Source: Fimenecus sp051881335
GTDB taxonomy: Bacteria; Bacillota; Clostridia; Oscillospirales; Acutalibacteraceae
DNA length: 13,786 nt
Direction of reading: 5' to 3'
NCBI GenBank assembly: GCA_051881335.1
Contig: JBJEPR010000145.1
Span: 1-13,786, forward strand
Below, piece after piece: positions 7,564-13,786 of this stretch. A program made the translations under genes and the position numbers. The first letter of the stretch is position 1; each line of letters begins with the position of its first letter. A model generated the notes under the pieces. That model ran no database searches and was not told the origin of the DNA. It worked only from the letters and a program-made list of their open reading frames with translations.

Positions 7564-9123
7564 TTAATTTTCTTTTGCTTTCAGCGCTTCGCTCTTTTGA
7601 TATTCTTTTCCGTCCTTGCCGAGATGGTAAATCGGCAAAGTTTTTACGCCCCAAGCGCGTTTTTCCACGCGAGAATAGTTAATCCCCTTTTTCTGCATAT
7701 AGGTTTTATACCATTCCAAGCGCTTTTTGAAATCCTTGTAGCGGCGGTTTTCAAGTTCCGTCCACGCAACCTCCGCAAAAGCAACAGCGCGCGGGAACAT
7801 TGCAAACTGCAACGCGTCCTCGGTGTCAATCCATTCCGACCAATGCTCGCACTCCAAACCGCGAATACGCTGACCGGGTTTGCCGAAACCGGCTTTGACT
7901 TCATTGAATTTATAGACTTTTTTCAGCGGTATACGCGCATATTTCACATCAAAATAAAAATGACTGTCGGGCGACATAATCAAATCGCGCTTATATGCCT
8001 GTTTGCGCACCGCGCCGAGGTTGTGGGAAATCCAATACTGACAGACAATGCTTTCATCAAAACTATCGTTAATACAGTCGTTCCACGCAATGGCGGTTTT
8101 GCCGTATTTCTTGACAATTTCGTTGGCGCGGGACATAAAATAGCCCTGCAATTCTTTTGCGTCTTTTAAGCCCTGTTCTTTTACGACCGCTTGGCATTTC
8201 GGGCAGGTATCCCAAATCTTATGCCCCTTGGCGGCTTCGTCACCGCCGATATGGAAATAGCGGCTTTCAAACAGCGGACAGATTTCGGCGAACAGCTTGT
8301 CAAGAAAATCGTAAACTTCCTCGCTCCCCGCGCACAGAATTTCCTCAAAAATCCCGTTTTCGCATTTTACCGTTGTCTTTTCGCCTTTGCAGGACAGCTC
8401 CGGATACGCCGCCAAAATGGCGCTGGTATGCCCGGGAATGTCGATTTCGGGAATGACATCAATATAGAGCTTTTTCGCATAGGCAACGATTTCGCGGATT
8501 TCGTCCTGTGTGTAATAGTGGAAATATTCCTCCCCGCGATAGTCAAGCCCCAGTCCTTTAAAGCCCGCGTATTGGCGGCGGGAGCCGATTTCATTGAGAA
8601 GCGGAAACGCCTTGCTTTCAATGCGGAAGCCTTGGTCATCAGACAAATGCCAATGCAATGTATTGAGTTTGAGCATTGCCATTTGGTCAAGCACCCGTTT
8701 GACAATCTCTTTACCAAAGAAGTGGCGGCTTTCGTCCATTTGCAAACCGCGATAGCCGTAATGCGGCTTATCTTCAATGAACAGCCCGTTGACGGTCGCT
8801 TTGCCGTCCTGCTTTTGCGCCTGCATCAAAATCATTTTTAAGGTAACCGCACCGTAAAACGCGCCGCGTTCATCGGAGGCGGTGACAGTAATCCCGTCAT
8901 TTGTCACTTTTAAAGTATAACTTTCGGGAGACATTCCGTCCGCTTTGCGGAACTTAATTGCACCCTCGCCCGAAACAGGTTTCGTTTTTAAGTATTCCGT
9001 AATAAAATTGCCCGCTGTGACAAACGGTTTTGCACACAGCACCTCGGTGCTTGAGGAAACGGTGTAAGCCCCCTCCAGTGTTTGGTAACGGTTCGGCTTT
9101 GGAATGATATTATATTTCAGCAC
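7564..9123 (-). CDS. GH20 beta-N-acetylhexosaminidase, cytoplasmic
   Basis: Removes terminal beta-linked N-acetylglucosamine or N-acetylgalactosamine by substrate-assisted catalysis. 519 aa from the GTG at 9123. Residues 1 to about 115 form the GH20b-type N-terminal domain. The barrel follows with R125 in YRGLQMDESR (substrate Arg), WHLSDDQGFR, IPEIDIPGH and the catalytic Asp-Glu pair D295-E296 in HIGGDEA. There is no signal peptide, so it acts on imported oligosaccharides (mucin, chitin or wall fragments). Start choice: GGAGGG lies 7 bases before the GTG, while an in-frame TTG at 9150 would sit at or before the predicted transcription start and has no Shine-Dalgarno. It is the first gene of the unit with degV, the phosphatase and asparaginase. 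A CPKC pair at about 307-310, just after the active site, is unexplained. Confidence 0.93.
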   Translation of the reverse strand: MLKYNIIPKPNRYQTLEGAYTVSSSTEVLCAKPFVTAGNFITEYLKTKPVSGEGAIKFRKADGMSPESYTLKVTNDGITVTASDERGAFYGAVTLKMILMQAQKQDGKATVNGLFIEDKPHYGYRGLQMDESRHFFGKEIVKRVLDQMAMLKLNTLHWHLSDDQGFRIESKAFPLLNEIGSRRQYAGFKGLGLDYRGEEYFHYYTQDEIREIVAYAKKLYIDVIPEIDIPGHTSAILAAYPELSCKGEKTTVKCENGIFEEILCAGSEEVYDFLDKLFAEICPLFESRYFHIGGDEAAKGHKIWDTCPKCQAVVKEQGLKDAKELQGYFMSRANEIVKKYGKTAIAWNDCINDSFDESIVCQYWISHNLGAVRKQAYKRDLIMSPDSHFYFDVKYARIPLKKVYKFNEVKAGFGKPGQRIRGLECEHWSEWIDTEDALQFAMFPRAVAFAEVAWTELENRRYKDFKKRLEWYKTYMQKKGINYSRVEKRAWGVKTLPIYHLGKDGKEYQKSEALKAKEN

Positions 9124-9154
9124 TGTTTTACCCTCCGCTTTATTTGTCAAGATG

Positions 9155-9182
9155 ATTATAACAAAAAACGCAGGAAAGTCAA
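9155..9182 (-). promoter_or_regulatory. Sigma-A promoter of the GH20-degV-phosphatase unit
   Basis: On the minus strand TTGACT (9177-9182) and a perfect TATAAT (9155-9160) are 16 bases apart. The predicted start is near 9148, giving a leader of about 25 bases before the GTG at 9123. The promoter begins only 22 bases after the spoIIR stop, and no terminator lies between, so spoIIR transcripts could read into the unit. Confidence 0.8.
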
Positions 9183-9204
9183 GGCAAAACGCGTGCCCTT
9201 CTGT

Positions 9205-9837
9205 TTATTCCGCCTGTGTTTTTTCCGACAGTTTTTCAAACAGTTCTATAATTTTAAACCGTGCTTCATAACGGGGATTGCGCTCGGTGATTTCCGCTTC
9301 GTTTTCAGGGAGCACATCGCGCATCCCCGCCTCTGCCTCAGCAGCAGGGAGACACAGCGGCGGGAACATCACGCACCACCAATTTTGCCCTTTCCCCTCG
9401 CCTAAAATCACGCGCACGGCTTCGTATTCGCCCGCAGGCAAGGTGACTTTGCCGTCATAGGTGCGGGTATTGAAAAAATCTTTGCCGATTTCGACGCGGA
9501 CCCCGTACGAAAAGCCGTTTTCACGCAAGACCGTTTCGGCGGCTTGCTGTAACGCTTGTTTTTCGCTGTCTAAAACGGTTTCGGCTTCGGCGGCGGTCAA
9601 TGAGCCGTCAAACAGTTCTTCCCCTGCCGCGAGCACCGCGTCACGCACTTTGAGTTTGACGGCTTGGTCTTCTTCGGAGTCGGAATTCGCGATAACATGC
9701 ATACGCAAAACCTCGTTTCGGATATTGCCGCACGACGCGCCGAACGAGGTGACACTCAAAACAACGGCAATGACAAGCCCGCAAAGCAAAGAGAGTTCCA
9801 ATTTACGGCGAATTTCTTTCTGTTTTAAATATTGCAT
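9205..9837 (-). CDS. spoIIR: Stage II sporulation protein R
   Basis: Forespore-made, exported signalling protein that triggers SpoIIGA-dependent processing of pro-sigma-E in the mother cell. 210 aa from the ATG at 9837. Residues 13-34 form a single hydrophobic segment for export or anchoring. Family hallmarks are LRMHVIANSDSEEDQ, KLKVRD and NWWCVMFPPLC. Start choice: AAAGGA lies 11 bases before this ATG and the protein then has a normal N-terminus; a TTG at 9915 would add 26 atypical residues across a hairpin. In other spore formers the gene is transcribed by sigma-F. Here GTATA at 9909-9913 matches the sigma-F -35, but the -10 is poor. The Shine-Dalgarno is buried in a strong hairpin. The gene lies just after the terminator of the hydrogenase operon. 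Confidence 0.93.
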   Translation of the reverse strand: MQYLKQKEIRRKLELSLLCGLVIAVVLSVTSFGASCGNIRNEVLRMHVIANSDSEEDQAVKLKVRDAVLAAGEELFDGSLTAAEAETVLDSEKQALQQAAETVLRENGFSYGVRVEIGKDFFNTRTYDGKVTLPAGEYEAVRVILGEGKGQNWWCVMFPPLCLPAAEAEAGMRDVLPENEAEITERNPRYEARFKIIELFEKLSEKTQAE

Positions 9838-9845
9838 ATATGTTT

Positions 9846-9891
9846 CAATCCTTTCTTTGCAAGATTTTTTCGTCTTGCACAGAAAGGATTG
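9846..9891 (-). promoter_or_regulatory. 5' hairpin that buries the spoIIR Shine-Dalgarno
   Basis: In the minus-strand RNA, CAAUCCUUUCU (9881-9891) pairs perfectly with AGAAAGGAUUG (9846-9856). After one G-A mismatch the stem continues with UGCAAGA/UCUUGCA (9873-9879 with 9858-9864) around an 8-base loop. This gives 18 bp in all. The right arm contains the only Shine-Dalgarno of spoIIR, so folding would block ribosome access. There is no T-run on either side, so it is not a terminator. Confidence 0.6.
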
Positions 9892-9913
9892 GCAAAAATT
9901 TCTAAGTTTATAC
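9885..9913 (-). promoter_or_regulatory. Possible sigma-F promoter of spoIIR
   Basis: On the minus strand GTATA (9909-9913) fits the sigma-F -35 consensus. Fifteen bases further, GCCAATCCT (9885-9893) matches only the first G, the central A and the final T of the usual -10. A start from it would fall near 9877. The call rests mainly on the known control of the family. Confidence 0.2.
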
Positions 9914-9916
9914 AAA

Positions 9917-9945
9917 AAACGGCAATGCGCAATGCACTGCCGTTT
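9917..9945 (-). terminator. Rho-independent terminator of the hydrogenase operon
   Basis: On the minus strand AAACGGCA-G-TGC pairs with GCA-T-TGCCGTTT around the 5-base loop ATTGC: 12 bp with one G-U pair, followed by further T bases (six T in a row counting the arm). It begins 20 bases after the hydrogenase stop. The G-U pair makes it specific for leftward transcription. Confidence 0.85.
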
Positions 9946-9965
9946 GAATTGTGTATTTCATTGGC

Positions 9966-11414
9966 TTATTTCAGCACACTGATAGCATCGGTGATGGTTT
10001 TTTCCATTGCCTCTCTGCCGTATTTATCGACCTCTGCTTTGTCGCGCGCTTCGTGGGTCAAACACCCTGCGCCGCCGATACAGCCGCCGACGCACGCCAT
10101 ACCCTCAATAAAGTTGTTGGGCAACACCCCTTTTGTCGCTTTCAAAAGCGCCAAACGGCATTCCTCAATCCCATCGCAGGCAATCGGATTGTACTCTACA
10201 TCCAAATTCTGCTCTTTGATGGACTGCGCAACAGCGTCCCGAAGGCCGCCGCTTCTGGCAAAAATTCTGCCGAAGTACGAAGCGTTATCCAGCACATCTT
10301 CGGGCAGTTCCGACAAATCCATATCGCGGCTGTCAAACAGCGCCTGCAACTCTTCAAAGGTCAAAACGGAGTCAATCACCGCGCCGACGCGCTCCTGCTG
10401 AATTTCCTTCTTCTTGGCGGTGCACGGCCCGATAAAGACAATTTTGCAGTCGGGGTCATTGTCTTTAATATACTTCGCAATCGCCGCCATTGGGGAAAGG
10501 TTGTGCGAAATCTTGTCGGCAAGCTGCGGGAAGCTCTTGTGGATATAGTCCACAAATGCAGGACAGCAGGAGCTGGTCAAAAAGCCTTTTTCGGCGAGTT
10601 CCTGCGCCTCAAAATACGAAACGATATCCGCGCCGAGCGCCGCTTCAACTACGCTGTAAAAGCCCAATTCTTTAATCGCGGAAATCACCTGCCCCAATTT
10701 GGCATAAGTGAATTGGCTCGAAATTGAGGGGGCTACCACGGCGTAGGTTTTGTATTTGGTATTCTTTTCGCTTTTTTTGAGAATGCTGATGACATCGAGA
10801 ATATACGATTTATCGACAATCGCGCCGAACGGGCACATATATTCGCACGCGCCGCAGGAAATGCACTTATCATTGTTGATGTGCGCCGCGCGCATTTCGT
10901 CGTTTTTCATCGAAATGGCTTTGACCTTGCACGCTTTTTCGCACGGGCGCTTGTAATTGGAAATCGCAGAATACGGGCAGACCTTGGCGCACGCGCCGCA
11001 GTCTACGCATTTGGATTTGTCAATATGCGCTTTTTGGTTTTCGTCAAAGGTAATCGCATCGCGCTTGCAGACATCTTCACAGCGGTGTGCTATACAGCCG
11101 CGGCAATCCTGCGAAACCTGATAGCCGGAAGCCGGACATTCGTCACAGGCAATGTCAATCACTTCAATCACATTGGGGTTGGTTTTATCGCCGCCGCACG
11201 CCATTTTGATGCGCTCGGCAATGATGGCGCGTTCTTTATAAATACAGCAACGCATGGTCGCCTTGGGACCGGGTGCGACGACCTTTGCAATATCGTTGAA
11301 GCTGTTGGCAAGCTCGAATTCGTCCCCCTCAAACGCAATTCTTGCCACTTCGCGCAGTACCTTATATTTCAGATACTGAATTTTGGTGTCAAATTTTCTG
11401 CCTTCTTTTCCCAT
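9966..11414 (-). CDS. Monomeric [FeFe]-hydrogenase, group B-like
   Basis: Iron-iron hydrogenase interconverting protons and H2, probably with ferredoxin; 482 aa, cytoplasmic. The C-terminal H-cluster domain has all three loops: SSCCPAF (C283, C284), PCTAKKKE (C331, K334, E337) and EGMACVGGC (C441, C445). The two cysteines of loop 1 include the proton-relay one, so the enzyme could be catalytic. The Met usual before the loop-2 PC is replaced by Gly (G329). Two standard 4Fe-4S motifs lie at C136-C146 and C184-C194. A further cysteine-rich stretch has C90, C93, C104, C107, C112, C116 and a later C158/C162 pair. There is no 2Fe-2S NuoG-like domain, unlike bifurcating group A enzymes. The start is set by AAGGAG 6-7 bases upstream, overlapping the phosphatase stop (11-base gap). 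Last gene of the operon. Subgroup assignment is from domain layout only. Confidence 0.88.
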   Translation of the reverse strand: MGKEGRKFDTKIQYLKYKVLREVARIAFEGDEFELANSFNDIAKVVAPGPKATMRCCIYKERAIIAERIKMACGGDKTNPNVIEVIDIACDECPASGYQVSQDCRGCIAHRCEDVCKRDAITFDENQKAHIDKSKCVDCGACAKVCPYSAISNYKRPCEKACKVKAISMKNDEMRAAHINNDKCISCGACEYMCPFGAIVDKSYILDVISILKKSEKNTKYKTYAVVAPSISSQFTYAKLGQVISAIKELGFYSVVEAALGADIVSYFEAQELAEKGFLTSSCCPAFVDYIHKSFPQLADKISHNLSPMAAIAKYIKDNDPDCKIVFIGPCTAKKKEIQQERVGAVIDSVLTFEELQALFDSRDMDLSELPEDVLDNASYFGRIFARSGGLRDAVAQSIKEQNLDVEYNPIACDGIEECRLALLKATKGVLPNNFIEGMACVGGCIGGAGCLTHEARDKAEVDKYGREAMEKTITDAISVLK

Positions 11415-11425
11415 ATCCGTTCTCC

Positions 11426-12598
11426 TTAAAAATAACTGACCTTGACGCGCTTACCCATATTTTTCAAAAGTTCCGAAAGCTCCTCCACCAAATGCATTTT
11501 GATGTTAAAGGTGATAGGCAAATTCGGGTTTTGGTGCGCGGGGTTAATCGCCCTGCCGACAAAGAAGTTGATGTCGGTCGCCTCCTCAAACAGCAACCGC
11601 GAAATCAAAGAAGCGCCGTCCTGCTTGACATTCCAATCGGCATAAATCGCGTCCGCCTCGTGGTAGGATTTCGCCTGTTCGAGTACACGGCTTAAGGTGA
11701 TAACGCCCTCTGTAACCAAATCCACACCCTCGATTTTGGCAATCGGCGGGATTTCGGGGTCGATATAGTCCAAAAGCGTTTCAACGGGTTTGCCCAAAAA
11801 TTCGCCCGCAAGCGTGGAAGTGGTACCGCCGCACACAATGTGCTTGCCCTCTTTGGCGAAAAACAGCGACATCATTTTATTGACATCTTTCGGTTCGCGC
11901 GGGGGGCCTAACATCAAATTGACGCTTTTGCGTTCGCGGATTTTGACGGTGCAAACGGTGGTGTCGTCGCCGGGCTTGCCGCCGTACAAACGGCAACACT
12001 CATCCAAAAGCAGTGCGGACATCGTTTTTGCCGTGAATTCCGGATTGTACATTTTTTCCAAAAATGCAATAATTTGGTCGCGCTCCCAACCGAAATTCAT
12101 CGATGTGCCGACGCCCGCCCAAATCGCGCCGTCGCTTGTAAACACCAGAAAATCGTTTTGGCGCAAATCGACTTTGGTTTTGTAAATCATTTTGCCGCCG
12201 ATTTCCATTGCGGTTTTCGGGTAATCGTAATTTTTTCCGTCCCGCAGCATAATGAGCTGTGGGTTATCATATTGTATAATTTCCGCCTCGCGGTTGTCAA
12301 TGGTGCGAACAATGGTAAATGTGGAATACGCTACCTTGCGCACCTCACAAATCGGCAAGGTCGCGGCGATGGTTTCGACACAGTTTTCGAGGCTCATCCC
12401 GTTTGCCATCATCGTGGAAATGATTTTCGAGGTCAGCGTAGAAAGGATATTCGCTTTTACGCCGCTGCCGAGCCCGTCCGCCAAAACGACCACATAATTG
12501 TCGCCGCCCTGGTCAACCATTTCCACCCTGTCGCCGCAAAGCTGTTCGCCGAATTTATTGACGCTTTGATAGCCGATGTCGGTACATAAGTTATTCAT
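11426..12598 (-). CDS. SpoIIE/PP2C-type serine phosphatase linked to hydrogenase
   Basis: Metal-dependent protein serine/threonine phosphatase, 390 aa. The catalytic domain covers about residues 5-222. PP2C metal ligands are visible: D23 in CGDRVE, D41-G42 in LADGLGSG, D156-G157 in TSDGAIW and D211-D212 in PGDDTT. Residues from about 226 to 390 form a second domain opening with LMLGPP and including VCGGTTST; I do not recognise it. No transmembrane segment, unlike sporulation SpoIIE itself. The start overlaps the end of the sensory hydrogenase gene by 8 bases, with AAGGAG 10 bases upstream inside that gene, so the two are translated together, which suggests the phosphatase is the output of the sensor. 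By analogy with anti-sigma or anti-anti-sigma switches it may dephosphorylate a regulator, but no such partner lies in the window. Confidence 0.88.
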   Translation of the reverse strand: MNNLCTDIGYQSVNKFGEQLCGDRVEMVDQGGDNYVVVLADGLGSGVKANILSTLTSKIISTMMANGMSLENCVETIAATLPICEVRKVAYSTFTIVRTIDNREAEIIQYDNPQLIMLRDGKNYDYPKTAMEIGGKMIYKTKVDLRQNDFLVFTSDGAIWAGVGTSMNFGWERDQIIAFLEKMYNPEFTAKTMSALLLDECCRLYGGKPGDDTTVCTVKIRERKSVNLMLGPPREPKDVNKMMSLFFAKEGKHIVCGGTTSTLAGEFLGKPVETLLDYIDPEIPPIAKIEGVDLVTEGVITLSRVLEQAKSYHEADAIYADWNVKQDGASLISRLLFEEATDINFFVGRAINPAHQNPNLPITFNIKMHLVEELSELLKNMGKRVKVSYF

Positions 12599-13786
12599 CT
12601 TTCAGCGACTCCTTGAGATTGGTCAGAGCGATTTTGGTTTCCGCCGTGGTTTCACCAAGCAAAGAGGCAATCTCCTGCACAATACGCATTTGCTTTTCAA
12701 TGACCTTGTCGGTTACTTCAATCGTGTGGCGGCTCATTTCCTCTTTTTTCGCTTTTTCCTCTTCCTCCGCCGTAATATCACGCATAATGCACATCAAAAT
12801 ATGATACATACGGTCGTAGATGATGGTTTCTTCAATATATTTGTTGTACTCGGCTAAATACACGCGCTTGTCGTGAATGCCAATGCCGCTGGAGAGCACC
12901 TCGATAAAATCAAACGGCTCCATAATGCGCACAACGGGCTCACCCAACACATCATTTTGGTTGCGAATATTGAGAATTTTGCGCGCGGCGGCGTTAATCT
13001 GCTGGACTTCCATTTCTTCATTCAAAATGAGAATGCCGTTGGGCGTGTTATGAATGATGTTGTCGGAGAAAGTTTCCGCTTTATCTTTTAAGAACGGCAG
13101 GCACATTGACAAATCCGCTTTGCCGTCCAAAACCGCCTGCGCTTTTTCACGGCAGGTATTGTACCCGCAGGAGCCGCAGTTTAACTCGTCCTCGGGGCGC
13201 ATTTTGCCCATTTTATGTAAGATTTCTTCAATCGCACGGCTGCCCGCTTTGGGTTTGTCTTTCTTTAAATAAATCAGGTTTTTGGAAATATCCGCGCTGT
13301 CGGGCTGTTCGACCTCGAAATCGCCGCCGTTCGCCTGTTTTGCGAATTTTTCCACCGCCATATAGCCCTTGACGGGTGCGCGGTGGCTCTTGTTCATGGC
13401 AGGGCCGCCGATACAGCTGCCGGGACAAGCGGACATTTCGATAAAGCAATGGTGAATATTGCCGTCGATAATATCTTTTATGGCGTGAATACACGAGGAC
13501 ATACCGTCCACTGCGAGATAACTGTAATCGTTATTTTCACAAAGCATCGACTTTAAAACACCGCCCGAAGTCGGGAAAAAGCGTGTTTTACCCGCCTTGC
13601 CGTCGGAATCCGCCAACGGCTCGAAGGTCACATTTTCGGCTTGCATCCAATCGTCTAATTCTTCAAAGGTGAGCACGCAATCCACAATGCCTTCGTAATC
13701 CTCGCCCTCGGCTTTTTTGGAAATGCACGGGCCGATAAACACCGTCTTTGCGCCGGGGTGCTCTTTTTTGAGCAGTTCGCAATGCA
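12591..13786 (-). CDS. Sensory [FeFe]-hydrogenase with Fe-S and PAS domains (5' end cut off)
   Basis: C-terminal part of a group C-like (HydS/HsfB-type) [FeFe]-hydrogenase. The frame is open to the right edge (14 more codons beyond the GTG at 13740-13742), so the N-terminal ferredoxin domain and loop 1 are missing. Numbering from that GTG: loop 2 PCISKKAE (C6, K9, E12), loop 3 SACPGSC (C106, C110), a 4Fe-4S domain C189-xx-C192-xxxx-C197 and C214 (CGSCGYNTC), a PAS domain at about 226-325, then a charged helical or coiled-coil tail to 383. Loop 3 has Ser where catalytic enzymes have the Met before Ala-Cys, as in sensory types. There is no kinase or methyl-accepting domain. Followed with overlap by the SpoIIE-type phosphatase, the likely receiver of the signal. 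Probable role: sensing H2 or redox state. The function is inferred from domains and context. Confidence 0.88.
   Translation of the reverse strand, partial: HCELLKKEHPGAKTVFIGPCISKKAEGEDYEGIVDCVLTFEELDDWMQAENVTFEPLADSDGKAGKTRFFPTSGGVLKSMLCENNDYSYLAVDGMSSCIHAIKDIIDGNIHHCFIEMSACPGSCIGGPAMNKSHRAPVKGYMAVEKFAKQANGGDFEVEQPDSADISKNLIYLKKDKPKAGSRAIEEILHKMGKMRPEDELNCGSCGYNTCREKAQAVLDGKADLSMCLPFLKDKAETFSDNIIHNTPNGILILNEEMEVQQINAAARKILNIRNQNDVLGEPVVRIMEPFDFIEVLSSGIGIHDKRVYLAEYNKYIEETIIYDRMYHILMCIMRDITAEEEEKAKKEEMSRHTIEVTDKVIEKQMRIVQEIASLLGETTAETKIALTNLKESLKDE

Noticed and set aside
8191..8841. Rightward open frame of 216 codons
   Set aside because: Antisense shadow of the GH20 gene; no family features.
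9183..9204. Possible terminator between spoIIR and the GH20 promoter
   Set aside because: Only a weak bulged 6-bp pairing is visible, and the T-run downstream is part of the promoter spacer.
9846..9891. spoIIR leader hairpin as a terminator
   Set aside because: No T-run follows on either strand, and a better terminator already lies at 9917-9945.
9838..9915. TTG at 9915 as the spoIIR start
   Set aside because: It would add 26 atypical residues, run through the leader hairpin and lacks a Shine-Dalgarno.
9951..10727. Rightward open frame of 258 codons
   Set aside because: It lies antisense inside the hydrogenase gene, which has full family motifs; the frame's protein has no recognisable domain and no ribosome site was seen.

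Overview
The window looks like chromosomal DNA of a strictly anaerobic, endospore-forming member of the Clostridia (Firmicutes/Bacillota). It carries spoIIR, a sporulation gene confined to endospore formers, and two [FeFe]-hydrogenase-type proteins. Shine-Dalgarno sites are strong (AAGGAG type) and promoters are sigma-A-like. The taxonomic call is by inference; there is no rRNA or other marker gene here.

Left part (1-4912): a sugar-use and peptide-use region. A GH2 beta-galactosidase-type gene, cut by the left edge, reads leftward. A GPH-family sugar:cation symporter and an M20 metallopeptidase read rightward with a 4-base ATGA overlap. Both directions start from one 161-base divergent region with two near-consensus promoters whose -35 boxes face each other. 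A perfect 8-bp inverted repeat lies at the predicted 5' end of the transporter mRNA. The rightward pair ends at a strong hairpin terminator (4877-4912).

Middle (4913-9204): a 228-base convergent gap (4913-5140) holds several small hairpins with recurring GTAGG flanks, resembling dispersed REP-like elements. Then a leftward unit runs from a clear promoter (9155-9182): GH20 beta-N-acetylhexosaminidase, DegV fatty-acid-binding protein, low-molecular-weight protein-tyrosine phosphatase, and, after a terminator-like hairpin, an L-asparaginase.

Next (9205-9945): spoIIR, whose Shine-Dalgarno lies inside a strong 5' hairpin, followed by the hydrogenase operon's terminator.

Right part (9966-13786): a leftward operon with overlapping or nearly abutting genes: a PAS-containing sensory (group C-like) [FeFe]-hydrogenase cut by the right edge, a SpoIIE/PP2C-type serine phosphatase, and a monomeric group B-like [FeFe]-hydrogenase. 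The likely logic is hydrogen or redox sensing by the PAS protein, signal output through the phosphatase, and control of hydrogen metabolism. This is the most system-like part of the window. Related phosphatase-linked hydrogenase clusters are known, so the arrangement is not new in itself, although its signalling mechanism is poorly described.

No tRNA, rRNA, CRISPR array, insertion sequence or prophage gene was seen.
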